64,000 nucleotides of DNA, taken from assembly GCF_022760855.1 (NCBI RefSeq), contig NZ_JAKTNR010000006.1, positions 62,001 to 126,000 on the forward strand. The letters run 5' to 3'. Of this stretch, positions 8,156 to 16,716 are shown piece by piece. Every line of letters starts with the position of its first letter. The first letter of the stretch is position 1. The notes beneath the pieces are model-generated. The model was not told where the DNA came from. It did no database searches and worked only from the letters and a program-made list of their open reading frames with translations. The translations under genes and the position numbers were made by a program. This stretch comes from Thermus albus (GTDB taxonomy: Bacteria > Deinococcota > Deinococci > Deinococcales > Thermaceae).

Positions 8156-9491
8156 TATCTATTTAGCAGGAATAAGCGTAACGGTTGTGGTCGGTGCATT
8201 GAGTGTTATACGCGCGGTGCAGGTGAAGGCGGTAGACTATCCGGTTGCATTCCTCTTCTTCTTGGCGGTATTTCATGGAATAATGTTGATATTTAGTTGG
8301 GATGTGGAACCTCCAGCTTGGTTCGGCTTTCCCAGTTTATCTTCATATTCGAGGTACGCGGGTTTGTATTCGGTTCTGGTAATTTTATTTGGTGTGGCCC
8401 TTTTTGTAGGGGCTAGCCTTAGAATACCCATGTTATCGCGGTTGAAGAAAAAAGCGGCGAATCGGGTTAAACTATCCCAAAGGGTTGTATTAAAATTGTT
8501 TTTTGTAGGATGGCTACTTATGGGTTTAGCCCTCGCCTCGTATTCGCTGTATAGCCGCGCTTACGGGGGTTTTACTGGACTTTTTTTTAATGCACAGTTA
8601 CTAAGGGGAGGTTTGTTTGATGTAAGCTCTCAGGATAATCCATGGTCTTTACTCGGAAAGTTTGGGGGATTTGCTCTCATGTCCAGCTATATATTTTGGG
8701 GAATATTAATTGCTCGCCCTGCGCAAATGTACCGTTCTTTATTAACGGCAAGCCTTTTCGGATTAGCTGTATCTGTGCTCTTTTCCTTGTATGTTGTTTA
8801 TACGTGGTTTGGCAGAAGTTATTTGATATTCTACATTGGGACTTTGGTTCTAGCCCCGTACATATACGGAACGCGGTTGCGGTTAAGTCCTAGATTGCTA
8901 TTGGCGATGGTAGTTAGTTTTGGTCTAATAGCTGGGCTGTTTGTGGTGAGTTCCTTTGTAACGAAGGGAACAGAGTTTGACGAAGGGGTGGATCGTGTAA
9001 GGCTGGAGGCGAATGTTCGGCTCTTACCGGTGTTTGTTCTTATAGATTTGCCCGAATACAGGTGGTTTCAAGATGTAGCCTATATACCGTTGTATTTGCT
9101 TCCTCAAAGGTTGTGGAGAGAGTATATTGATACGCCGTCAGATTTAATTACAAGAAAGATCCTGGGGGCAACAAGGCAAGAAGGAGCCGGAGGTACTTTA
9201 GGATTACCCATAGTGGGATTTGCGTTCTTACAGGGGTGGGTTATGGGAGTTATCCTTGTGGGATTTTTTTGGGGTATCTTGTTAAAGACTTTAAACTGGT
9301 GGCTTTTGGCCGCTCTTCCTCCAGGCGTGGCGCACGTTTTGTTTACATACATGTTTTTCCAAATAGCTATCTCTAGCGTTTGGGGAGGGGATCCTCAAAT
9401 ACTTCTCTACCAGCATTTGGATGTCATTTTCGCTTTACTATTACTAAAGGCAGTTTTTGGTGGATCTAAAATGGGAGTGAATCATGCGTAA
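8124..9491 (+). CDS. wzy: Wzy-like oligosaccharide repeat-unit polymerase
   Basis: Polytopic membrane protein of 455 residues with roughly ten to eleven hydrophobic segments and a larger extracytoplasmic loop between about residues 280 and 340, the layout of O-unit polymerases. No sequence motif defines these proteins. The assignment rests on topology, length and position between glycosyltransferases in a Wzx/Wzz-containing locus that otherwise lacks a polymerase. ATGs at 8124 and 8139 are both possible starts. The GGAGGAG at 8102-8108 is better spaced to the remnant frame at 8117 than to either. A/T-rich codon use matches the preceding glycosyltransferase. It overlaps the next gene by eight bases. 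Confidence 0.6.
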   Translation: MGCGKMFLDVDIYLAGISVTVVVGALSVIRAVQVKAVDYPVAFLFFLAVFHGIMLIFSWDVEPPAWFGFPSLSSYSRYAGLYSVLVILFGVALFVGASLRIPMLSRLKKKAANRVKLSQRVVLKLFFVGWLLMGLALASYSLYSRAYGGFTGLFFNAQLLRGGLFDVSSQDNPWSLLGKFGGFALMSSYIFWGILIARPAQMYRSLLTASLFGLAVSVLFSLYVVYTWFGRSYLIFYIGTLVLAPYIYGTRLRLSPRLLLAMVVSFGLIAGLFVVSSFVTKGTEFDEGVDRVRLEANVRLLPVFVLIDLPEYRWFQDVAYIPLYLLPQRLWREYIDTPSDLITRKILGATRQEGAGGTLGLPIVGFAFLQGWVMGVILVGFFWGILLKTLNWWLLAALPPGVAHVLFTYMFFQIAISSVWGGDPQILLYQHLDVIFALLLLKAVFGGSKMGVNHA

Positions 9492-10602
9492 GATGCGCCT
9501 TCTTCAGATCCTTCCCAACTTCGGCCCCGGTGGGGCGGAGCGAATGGTCACACATTTACTACTGCGCCTTGATCGGAACCGTTTTCAGGTGGCTGCGGTT
9601 TCGCTGTTTGATAGGCAGGGCACGGATCTGGAGGCTATGCTGGAGCGCGCAGGTGTGCCAGTTTGGTACTTGGGCAAACATCGGGGGTTTGACCCAAGAA
9701 TGTTTGGCCGCCTCGAGGGGGTGTTTCGGGAGTTTCGGCCTGACATTGTCCACACGCACCGGTACGTGCTGCGTTACCTCCTGCCCTCGGTTCTTTCTCA
9801 GCGGGCGCGGGCCTGGATCCATACGGTTCACACCCTTGCGGAAAAGGAGGTGGATTTTGTGGGAAAATGGGTCCACCGGCTGGCTTTTCGCTTAGGGGTG
9901 GTGCCAGTGGCCATTGCTCAGGAGGTGGCCCAAAGCCTTGAGCGGGTGTATGGCATGAAAAATGTTCCCTTGATACCCAACGGCATTCCCGTATCTGAAT
10001 ACGCCCTTGGAGAGAAGGCGAGGAGGGCTTGGCGCAAGCAGGAGGGTTTTGAGGAAACGGAGGTACTCATCGTTTCCGTGGCAAGACTCAGCCCGCAGAA
10101 GGATCCGTTTACCCTCCTCCAAGCCTTCTCTTTTGTAGTCTGGCAACATCCGAAGCTTTGCCTTCTCGTGGTAGGGGATGGCCCCCTCCGTTCGGAGCTG
10201 GAGGAGATGGCAAAGCGCTTGGGTCTTGCTGACAGGGTCCGCTTTTTGGGAGTAAGGACAGACGTTCCGGAGGTCTTGGCGGGGGCGGATGTGTTTGTCT
10301 TATCTTCCCGCTATGAGGGAAACCCTCTTTCGGTCATGGAGGCCATGGCGGCGGGCAAGCCTGTCGTTGCTACTGCCGTGGGGGGTGTACCCGAGCTGGT
10401 GGAGGATGGGGTGAGTGGGATACTGGTACCGCCGGGAGACGTGGAAGCTTTAGCCCGGGCCATCGCAAGATTGGTTGAGGACGTGGGACTTAGATTGCGT
10501 TTGGGACAAGAAGCGTCCAATCGGGCAAGGGAACAATTTGATGTGGGATTTATGGTGCGGCAATATGAAACCCTATATGAGCGACTTTTGGCGAAAGGCT
10601 AG
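9484..10602 (+). CDS. GT4-family glycosyltransferase
   Basis: Retaining GT-B glycosyltransferase, 372 residues, complete. The N-terminal acceptor domain opens RLLQILPNFGPGGAERMV and contains RPDIVHTHRY. The C-terminal donor domain has VSVARLSPQKDPFTLL, VVGDGPLR, and DVFVLSSRYEGNPLSVMEAMAAGKPVV with the EX7E pair (E in YEG and E in MEAM). It is a typical capsule or O-unit transferase. The ATG at 9484 overlaps wzy by eight bases. Codon use is intermediate between the A/T-rich pair before it and standard Thermus genes. Sugar specificity is unknown. Confidence 0.88.
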   Translation: MRKMRLLQILPNFGPGGAERMVTHLLLRLDRNRFQVAAVSLFDRQGTDLEAMLERAGVPVWYLGKHRGFDPRMFGRLEGVFREFRPDIVHTHRYVLRYLLPSVLSQRARAWIHTVHTLAEKEVDFVGKWVHRLAFRLGVVPVAIAQEVAQSLERVYGMKNVPLIPNGIPVSEYALGEKARRAWRKQEGFEETEVLIVSVARLSPQKDPFTLLQAFSFVVWQHPKLCLLVVGDGPLRSELEEMAKRLGLADRVRFLGVRTDVPEVLAGADVFVLSSRYEGNPLSVMEAMAAGKPVVATAVGGVPELVEDGVSGILVPPGDVEALARAIARLVEDVGLRLRLGQEASNRAREQFDVGFMVRQYETLYERLLAKG

Positions 10603-11545
10603 GTTGGCAACCTCGCTTTTAAGGCGTTGGGGCGGTATGTTCCTCGGCAAAAGCTACTGGCATGTGCCCCAAGGCCTTGGAAAGGAGTTTGCTCCCGGGA
10701 AGCTTTCTGGGTACTTTAATGATCTCACGGCCAAAACCCAGTGGAGAGGGCCTGTGGATGAACGGGGGTTGCCCCTGAACGAGGTTGGAGGGAAGCGCCT
10801 CTATTTCGCCACCACGCTTTTTCAGAAAGCGTTGGGTCACTGGGATCTCTGGCTAGCCTCAAACGAAAGGAATGAGACCCACCGTTCTGCGTTCCTCAGG
10901 ATTGCCCAGTGGGCCTTGAAAACCCAAGATGAGCATGGGGGTTGGCCCCTTTGGCCCCTACTCGGTTTGCACTATGTCTCACGGTACTCCGCCATGACCC
11001 AAGGCCAAGGCATTTCAGTGTTGGTGCGGGCCTACCGGACAACAGGGGACGTTTCGTATTTGGATGCAGCGCGGCGCGCCCTGGCACCTATGAGGGTTCC
11101 TCTGGATAGAGGGGGCACTTGTAGGATCGTTCCGGAGGGATGCGTGTTAGAAGAGACTCCCTCGGATGAGTATAGGGCCATACTGAACGGCTGGGTTTTT
11201 GCCTTATTTGGTCTTTATGACTACCTACTTGTGGAAGATGTTGATGACGTTCGCAGCATGTTGGAGGAGACCTTGAGCGCTTTGGTGGCCTATCTCCCGA
11301 AATATAACGCAGGTTATTGGTCCTATTATGACCTTTCCGGGCACTTGGCTAGTCCTTTTTATCATCAGCTCCATATAGCACAGTTACAGGCGCTGGCGCT
11401 TGCCTTCCCAATATACGTGGGTGTGTTTCGCACCATTGAAGAGAGGTTTCAGTGGCAGCTTAGACACCCTGTTTGCAAAATACGAGCCGTGGCGACGAAG
11501 GCTGTGCAGAAACTTCGTAACCCTCCAGAGGTGGTTCTCAAGTGA
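10577..11545 (+). CDS. D-glucuronyl C5-epimerase-domain protein
   Basis: About 322 residues with strong resemblance to the C-terminal catalytic domain of heparan glucuronyl C5-epimerase (C5-epim_C). Visible hallmarks are YSAMTQGQGISVLVRAY near the middle, the loop PEGCVLEETPSDEYRAILNGW, then FALFGLYDY, and near the end YWSYYDLSGHLASPFYHQLHIAQLQ. These correspond in order to the animal enzyme's MAQGQ, EYP, VLNGFM, LIGLYDL and YDLRH/YHTTHINQLQ segments. The predicted role is to flip C5 of a uronic acid in the polymer or repeat unit. ATGs at 10565, 10577 and 10637 are possible; 10577 gives a short overlap with the preceding gene. No signal peptide is seen, so it may act in the cytoplasm. Confidence 0.75.
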   Translation: MSDFWRKARLATSLLRRWGGMFLGKSYWHVPQGLGKEFAPGKLSGYFNDLTAKTQWRGPVDERGLPLNEVGGKRLYFATTLFQKALGHWDLWLASNERNETHRSAFLRIAQWALKTQDEHGGWPLWPLLGLHYVSRYSAMTQGQGISVLVRAYRTTGDVSYLDAARRALAPMRVPLDRGGTCRIVPEGCVLEETPSDEYRAILNGWVFALFGLYDYLLVEDVDDVRSMLEETLSALVAYLPKYNAGYWSYYDLSGHLASPFYHQLHIAQLQALALAFPIYVGVFRTIEERFQWQLRHPVCKIRAVATKAVQKLRNPPEVVLK

Positions 11546-12735
11546 GAGTGATATACATCACCTCGAGCCTTCCTTTTGGTTCGGCGGAACCTTTTCTTTA
11601 CCCGGAGATTCGGGCTCTTCGCGATTTGGGTGTGGACCTCAAGGTGGTGCCCATGTACCCTCGAGGCCAACCCGTCCATCCCGAGTCCCGGGATGTGCTG
11701 CCCTTAGCGGAGGTTGAACCTCTTTTTTCTTGGCGCATATTTAGAAGCGCCTGGCGAATGGTCCTACGTTTTCCCAAGAAGGCCCTACAGGCCCTCTTGC
11801 TTCTATTCACCCCTAACCCACGCCACCTGCTGAAAAACCTGGCGGTCTATCCCAAGGGGCTTTGGCTGGCTGATCTGGCTATCCGTTGGGGAGCAAACCA
11901 CATTCACGCGCACTGGGCCGCTACGACCTCTTCTATGGCCATGGTGGCGAGCCATGTATCGGGCGTACCTTGGAGCTTAACAGCACATCGCTGGGATGTG
12001 GTGGAGAACAACGTCCTTCCTCAAAAAGCCGATCGCGCCCTATTCTTCCGATGTATTTCAGAAAAAACAAAATCCATGGCCCTGGAAAGGGGTGTGCCGC
12101 CTGAGAAGGTGGTGGTTTTACACCTCGGTGTGCCCCTGCCGTTGGGGTCTAGGAAAATTTCTAAGGGATACGCAAAAGGAGAAACTTTCGTTCTCCTGTG
12201 TCCAGCTGCTTTCCTTCCCATAAAAGGACACAAATACCTTCTGGAGGCCTTACGTCTTTTGCCTGAGCATGTTCACCTCTGGCTTGCGGGTGAAGGGCCA
12301 CTGAAATCCGAATTGATGTCCTTGGTGCAGAATCTGGGTTTGGAGAGTCGGGTACGGTTTTTGGGGTACCTTGCCCACGATAAGCTATTGGAGCTTTACT
12401 CAGAGGGGTTAGTGGATGCCGTGGTGTTGCCCAGCGTGGACTTGGGAGAAGGCCTTAATGAGGGTATACCCGTAGCCCTCATTGAGGCTCTAGCCTTTGG
12501 CTATCCTGTGGTGGCCACGGCTACTGGAGGGATTCCCGAACTTTTGGCGGAAGGGGCAGGTTTGTTGGTACCAGATAAATCACCCGAAGCCTTGGCGCAG
12601 GCGATTTCACAGCTTGTGTACGATGAGAACTTGCGCAAGGAGTTAGGTCGCCGGGGCCGCCTCAGAGTAGAGCAGGAGTTTGCGGTAGAAAAAGTGGTGC
12701 GAACCTTATTGGCGCTTATGGGGAAGGACAGCTAA
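11542..12735 (+). CDS. GT4-family glycosyltransferase
   Basis: GT-B enzyme of 397 residues. The N-terminus MRVIYITSSLPFGSAEPFL and the IHAHWAATTSSMAMV segment resemble colanic-acid-type (WcaL/AmsK) transferases that start with 'seek the upstream head' domains. The donor domain shows AAFLPIKGHKYLLEAL, LAGEGPLKSEL, and VLPSVDLGEGLNEGIPVALIEALAFGYPVVAT with the EX7E acidic pair. The GTG start at 11542 overlaps the epimerase stop (GTGA), so the two are coupled. Donor and acceptor are unknown. Confidence 0.87.
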   Translation: MRVIYITSSLPFGSAEPFLYPEIRALRDLGVDLKVVPMYPRGQPVHPESRDVLPLAEVEPLFSWRIFRSAWRMVLRFPKKALQALLLLFTPNPRHLLKNLAVYPKGLWLADLAIRWGANHIHAHWAATTSSMAMVASHVSGVPWSLTAHRWDVVENNVLPQKADRALFFRCISEKTKSMALERGVPPEKVVVLHLGVPLPLGSRKISKGYAKGETFVLLCPAAFLPIKGHKYLLEALRLLPEHVHLWLAGEGPLKSELMSLVQNLGLESRVRFLGYLAHDKLLELYSEGLVDAVVLPSVDLGEGLNEGIPVALIEALAFGYPVVATATGGIPELLAEGAGLLVPDKSPEALAQAISQLVYDENLRKELGRRGRLRVEQEFAVEKVVRTLLALMGKDS

Positions 12736-12739
12736 CAAT

Positions 12740-13981
12740 ATGAGTGCTATGAACCTTTGGATCTTCAACCACTATGCTCACCCACCTGACCTACCCGGGG
12801 GGACCAGGCATTTTGACCTTGGGCGAGAGCTTGTGAAGAGGGGGCATCAGGTTACGATTTTTGCTTCCAGCTTTCACCATTACCTTCGTCGGGAAACTCG
12901 CTTGGGGCCAAAGGAGCAGTGGAAGATGGAGGAGGTTGAGGGGGTCAGGTTCATTTGGCTTCGCACCCCTCCGTACCCGGGAAACGATTGGCGCCGGGTC
13001 CGAAGCATGGTGAGCTTTATGTTCAGGGTGTGGAGGATTGCGCGGCAAGTGCCCAAGCTTGCGCCCGAAGTTGGCAAGCCGGATGTGGTAATCGGGTCTT
13101 CACCGCACCTCCTTACGCCCCTAGCGGCCTACTGGGTCGCACGGCTTTACCGTGTGCCCTTTGTGATGGAGGTTCGTGATCTTTGGCCTCAGACATTTAT
13201 TGATATGGGGGAGTTTGATGAACATCACCCGTTGATCCGCGCTTTGCAGGTGCTTGAAAGGTATCTTTACCACAAGGCAGACACCATCATTACCTTGCTG
13301 CCGCTGGCAGACAAATACATCGTTAGTCGGGGGGTTTCTGAGGGAAAAATCATTTGGATACCTAACGGTGTGGATCTCTCAAGGTTCGGCCATGTTTCTG
13401 ACGAGTGTCCTTCGGGTGAGGAATTCAGGGTTATGTACTTCGGGGCCCATGGTCGTGCAAATGCCCTTGATGTGCTAATTCAGGGAGCGAGGATCGTTCA
13501 GGACCGCGGTTTCGGTGAGATCAAGTTTGTCTTAGTTGGTGATGGGCCTGAAAAGCCCGCCTTAGTCGAACTTGCCAAGAAGTTGGCTGTAGACAACGTT
13601 GAGTTCCGTCCGCCAGTGCCAAAGGACAAAGTTGTGGAAGTTCTATGTGAGGCTGATGCTTTTGTACTCAACCTTGAAGAGAGTGAAGTATTTAAATATG
13701 GGATTAGCTCAAACAAACTCTTTGACTACATGGCAATGTCAAGGCCTATTGTTTTCGCTGTTAATACCCCTAGTAATCCTGTTGAGGATGCTGGCTGCGG
13801 TTTTACCGTGCCGCCTCGGGATCCACAAGCACTTGCCGACGCTATCATTAAGCTTTACCAAATGCCCATGGAGGAGCGCAGGGCAATGGGTCGCCGTGGT
13901 CGGGAGTATGTTGAGAAATACCATGCCATTCCCGTGTTGGCAGAGGGTCTCAATAAGCGCTTGCAAGAACTGCTACTTTAG
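12740..13981 (+). CDS. GT4-family glycosyltransferase (WbuB-like)
   Basis: GT-B enzyme of 413 residues. The opening LWIFNHYAHPPDLPGGTRHFDLGRELVKRGHQV, the VIGSSPHLLTPLAAYWVARLY stretch and MEVRDLWPQTFIDMG are the signature of the WbuB-like group that often transfers 6-deoxy-N-acetylamino sugars. The donor domain has YFGAHGRANALDVLI, VGDGPEK and LEESEVFKYGISSNKLFDYMAMSRPIVF. It starts four bases after the preceding stop. It is the last intact gene before a 120-base break in the otherwise overlapping cluster. Specificity for an amino sugar is inference from group resemblance. Confidence 0.87.
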   Translation: MSAMNLWIFNHYAHPPDLPGGTRHFDLGRELVKRGHQVTIFASSFHHYLRRETRLGPKEQWKMEEVEGVRFIWLRTPPYPGNDWRRVRSMVSFMFRVWRIARQVPKLAPEVGKPDVVIGSSPHLLTPLAAYWVARLYRVPFVMEVRDLWPQTFIDMGEFDEHHPLIRALQVLERYLYHKADTIITLLPLADKYIVSRGVSEGKIIWIPNGVDLSRFGHVSDECPSGEEFRVMYFGAHGRANALDVLIQGARIVQDRGFGEIKFVLVGDGPEKPALVELAKKLAVDNVEFRPPVPKDKVVEVLCEADAFVLNLEESEVFKYGISSNKLFDYMAMSRPIVFAVNTPSNPVEDAGCGFTVPPRDPQALADAIIKLYQMPMEERRAMGRRGREYVEKYHAIPVLAEGLNKRLQELLL

Positions 13982-14101
13982 CATGAGCATCAGCGAAACA
14001 GCGCATGTTGCAAGTTGGACACGTCAACATCGAACAAAAGTTTGGGCGTGACTTGGTATAGGTCTTACAATGGGAGATGTAATGTCCAAATCGGTGGGAA
14101 A
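13982..14101 (+). other. Intergenic break in the polysaccharide cluster
   Basis: This is the first gap of over 100 bases in a cluster where genes otherwise overlap. It holds no convincing ORF. A TACAAT hexamer at 14066-14071 with a weak TTGGGC 18 bases upstream could be a promoter for wbpI. The gap coincides with the left edge of the wbpI gene, whose right edge abuts a truncated glycosyltransferase, so it may be a recombination junction. Confidence 0.4.
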
Positions 14102-15190
14102 ATGGCGCGCATAAGACATAAAGTGCTAAGTGTGGTAGGGGCTCGACCCCAATTTATTAAAGCAGCCCTAGTATCCAGGGCTCTTCGCAATACTCCAGAG
14201 GTGTCTGAAGTCCTGGTGCATACCGGTCAGCACTACGATAAAAACATGTCAGAGGTATTTTTCCGCGAACTAGACATTCCCGAACCCGATTACAATTTGG
14301 GTATTGGCGGAGGCACTCATGGGCAAAATACAGGGCGAATGTTGGAGGCGATAGAAGAGGTGCTTTTACGGGAAAGGCCCCATTGGGTTTTAGTGTATGG
14401 AGATACCGACAGCACCCTAGCAGGGGCTTTGGCTGCGGCAAAGCTGCATATCCCCGTGGCTCACGTAGAAGCAGGCCTTCGCTCTTTTAACCGCCGTATG
14501 CCTGAGGAGATCAACCGCGTGCTTACGGACCACATCGCCGACCTCCTTTTTGCTCCCACCGAGGTAGCAGTTCGTAACCTTTTGCGGGAGGGAATACCTC
14601 CTGATAAGGTGTACTGGGTGGGGGATGTGATGTATGATGCCGCCCTTTACTACGGAGAAAAGGCGGAAGGGCAAAGCCGCATCTTGAGCAAGCTAGGCCT
14701 GAAGCCTAAGGGTTACATCTTGGCCACAATACATCGGGCAGAGAATACCGATGATCCGGTGCGTCTAGGGGTGATACTGCAGGCCTTTGCTGAGGTACAT
14801 AGGGAGATACCTGTAGTGTTTCCCGTACACCCCCGTACCAGGAAACGGGCAGAAGCTTTTGGGTTGGGGCCCTTGCTGGATGCGGTAATGGCCGTGGATC
14901 CGGTAGGCTATCTTGATATGGTGATGCTGGAAAAAAATGCCCGCCTGATAGCCACTGATTCAGGCGGGGTTCAGAAGGAGGCTTTCTTTTACCGAGTGCC
15001 TTGCGTAACTTTGAGAGAGGAAACGGAGTGGCAAGAATTGTTGGATTTAGGTTGGAACAAGCTAGCTCCACCGGCTGATGTGGCTAGCATTGCTGGGCTT
15101 TTGGAGAGCCAATGGGTGGGTAGCGAGGGAAATCCCTTTGGGCTAGGGAACACAGTTAACTTAATTGTTCAAAAGTTGCTTTCGAGTTAG
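14102..15190 (+). CDS. wbpI: UDP-2,3-diacetamido-glucuronate 2-epimerase (WbpI type)
   Basis: Non-hydrolysing UDP-GlcNAc-2-epimerase superfamily, 362 residues. The N-terminal VVGARPQFIKAA (rather than the FGTRPEAIK of WecB) and HTGQHYDKNMSEVFFRELDI match the WbpI/WlbD subgroup that converts UDP-GlcNAc(3NAc)A to UDP-ManNAc(3NAc)A, completing the pathway of wbpA-B-D-E 10 kb upstream. Active-site stretches are YGDTDSTLAGA, HVEAGLRSFNRRMPEEINR, ATIHRAENTD and TDSGGVQKEAFF. The frame is open further upstream, but the ATG at 14102 is preceded by GGTGGG and begins just before the first strand. Its separation from the other wbp genes suggests rearrangement of the locus. Confidence 0.87.
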   Translation: MARIRHKVLSVVGARPQFIKAALVSRALRNTPEVSEVLVHTGQHYDKNMSEVFFRELDIPEPDYNLGIGGGTHGQNTGRMLEAIEEVLLRERPHWVLVYGDTDSTLAGALAAAKLHIPVAHVEAGLRSFNRRMPEEINRVLTDHIADLLFAPTEVAVRNLLREGIPPDKVYWVGDVMYDAALYYGEKAEGQSRILSKLGLKPKGYILATIHRAENTDDPVRLGVILQAFAEVHREIPVVFPVHPRTRKRAEAFGLGPLLDAVMAVDPVGYLDMVMLEKNARLIATDSGGVQKEAFFYRVPCVTLREETEWQELLDLGWNKLAPPADVASIAGLLESQWVGSEGNPFGLGNTVNLIVQKLLSS

Positions 15191-15440
15191 CTGCCTGGCC
15201 ATGGCCCGGCCCATCATCACCACGGATGCCCCAGGTTGTCGGGAAACGGTGGCGCACGGGGTTAACGGTTTTCTGGTGCCCCCTCGGGACCTTGAGGCTT
15301 TGGTGGAGGCCATGGAGAGGTTTATTCGTAAGCCCGGGCTGATTGAACGTATGGGCAAGGAAAGCCGGAAGTTAGCCGAAGAACGGTTTGATGCCAGGAA
15401 GGTGAACGAGCGCTTTTTGCGGGAGATGGGGTTAGACTAA
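15191..15440 (+). pseudogene. C-terminal fragment of a GT4 glycosyltransferase
   Basis: Immediately after the wbpI stop the sequence encodes LAMARPIITTDAPGCRETVAHGVNGFLVPPRDLEAL..., the final ~80 residues of a GT4 donor domain (the part after the EALAMG motif). The N-terminal three quarters are absent. Read with an in-frame ATG at 15165 or 15201 it would give a peptide of about 80-90 residues, too small for a glycosyltransferase. It is directly followed by pglC, with which the missing parent gene was probably once adjacent. Confidence 0.8.
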
Positions 15441-15448
15441 AAGACGCT

Positions 15449-16081
15449 ATGGGGTTTCTCCGCTCCCCTCTATTGAAGCGCCTATTGGACATCGTAGGGG
15501 CTTCCTTTGCCCTGCTGGTCTTTGGGCCCCTTATGCTTTATATTGCTCTTCGCATCTGGATGCAGATAGGTAGGCCTGTGCTGTTTAGACAGGTACGCCC
15601 CGGTCTTCACGGAAAACCATTTGTCATGTACAAGTTCCGCACCATGACGCAGGAGCGGGATGCTGAGGGCAGGCTTTTGCCAGACGAAAAGCGGTTGACC
15701 CCTTTGGGGCGTTTTCTCCGCCAATATAGCTTGGATGAGCTGCCTGAGTTTATAAATGTGCTAAAGGGGGATATGAGCCTAGTGGGGCCTAGGCCCCTTC
15801 TCATGGAGTATCTGGATCGGTACACCGCGGAGCAAGCCCGGCGCCATGAGGTGAAGCCGGGGATTACGGGATGGGCCCAGGTGAACGGGCGAAATGCCCT
15901 CTCTTGGGAGGAGAAGTTTCGCCTGGATGTGTGGTATGTGGACAACTGGAATCTACTCTTGGACCTCAAGATTTTGCTCCTTACCCTGGTCAAGGTGCTG
16001 CGGCGGGAGGGGATAAACGCACCGGGGCATGCCACCATGCCGGAGTTTAGGGGAAGCGACGGAAAGAAGGAGGTGGGATGA
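15449..16081 (+). CDS. pglC: Undecaprenyl-phosphate phosphoglycosyltransferase (PglC type)
   Basis: Monotopic phosphoglycosyl transferase of 210 residues that puts the first sugar phosphate on undecaprenyl phosphate. One N-terminal re-entrant membrane helix (KRLLDIVGASFALLVFGPLM) is followed by the cytoplasmic domain. The family signatures are VMYKFRTM, the catalytic Asp-Glu in SLDELPEFINVLKGDMSLVGPRP, and the C-terminal PGITGWAQVNGRNALSWEEK. The adjacent pglD-E-F genes indicate UDP-di-N-acetylbacillosamine as the donor, as in Campylobacter PglC. It overlaps pglD by four bases. Confidence 0.88.
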   Translation: MGFLRSPLLKRLLDIVGASFALLVFGPLMLYIALRIWMQIGRPVLFRQVRPGLHGKPFVMYKFRTMTQERDAEGRLLPDEKRLTPLGRFLRQYSLDELPEFINVLKGDMSLVGPRPLLMEYLDRYTAEQARRHEVKPGITGWAQVNGRNALSWEEKFRLDVWYVDNWNLLLDLKILLLTLVKVLRREGINAPGHATMPEFRGSDGKKEVG

Positions 16082-16716
16082 TGTCGGAACTCTTTGTTTA
16101 TGGGTCGGGGGGGTTTGCGCGCGAGGTTGCTTGGTTAGCGCAGGAATTGGGCTATGCTGTCCGGGGATTCATTGATGACAATACAGAGAGAGTGGGAAAG
16201 GTCATCAATGGCATCCCAGTTCTGTCGTTTGAGGAAGCAAAGGCTAACGCTGGAGCAGTTCCTTTAGCTCTTGCTGTAGGCTCTCCGCAGATACGGGAAA
16301 AGCTCTATATAAAGGCACAGGAAGCAGGTTTTGCATTCTCCACTCTGATTCATCCTCGCGTGGAGCGATCCCAGTGGATGGAAATCGGGGAGGGTACGGT
16401 TATTGCGGCTGGAAGCATTTTAACGGTAAATATACGCCTTGGAAGACAAGTCCAAATAAACTTGGATTGCACCATAGGGCACGACGTCATCCTTGATGAC
16501 TTCGCTACCCTTGCTCCGGGGGTGCATGTGTCTGGTTGGGTATGGATTGAAAAGCGGGCTTATGTGGGCACCGGCGCGGTCATCATCAACGGGCAGGAGG
16601 GGGCGCCCCTCGTGATCGGAGAAGACGCCGTAGTAGGTGCGGGAGCGGTGGTGACCAAATCTGTTCCGCCTAGGACCACGGTAGTTGGGGTGCCAGCCAG
16701 GCCTATTCAGAAATGA
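16078..16716 (+). CDS. pglD: UDP-4-amino-sugar N-acetyltransferase (PglD/NeuD type)
   Basis: Acetyltransferase of 212 residues with the two-domain NeuD/PglD architecture. An N-terminal Rossmann-like nucleotide-sugar pocket (LFVYGSGGFAREVAWLAQEL) is followed by a left-handed beta-helix from about residue 100 with the catalytic His in NLDCTIGHDVILDDF. It is predicted to acetylate the C4 amine made by PglE to give UDP-diNAcBac. The start overlaps pglC (ATGA) and the end overlaps pglE (ATGA). Base composition is slightly A/T-richer than pglE and pglF. A NeuD-type O-acetyltransferase is possible but less consistent with the neighbours. Confidence 0.85.
   Translation: MMSELFVYGSGGFAREVAWLAQELGYAVRGFIDDNTERVGKVINGIPVLSFEEAKANAGAVPLALAVGSPQIREKLYIKAQEAGFAFSTLIHPRVERSQWMEIGEGTVIAAGSILTVNIRLGRQVQINLDCTIGHDVILDDFATLAPGVHVSGWVWIEKRAYVGTGAVIINGQEGAPLVIGEDAVVGAGAVVTKSVPPRTTVVGVPARPIQK

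Noticed and set aside
13982-14101. Additional small gene between 13982 and 14101
   Set aside because: The frame runs into wbpI and the first ~29 residues have no resemblance to that family or any other.
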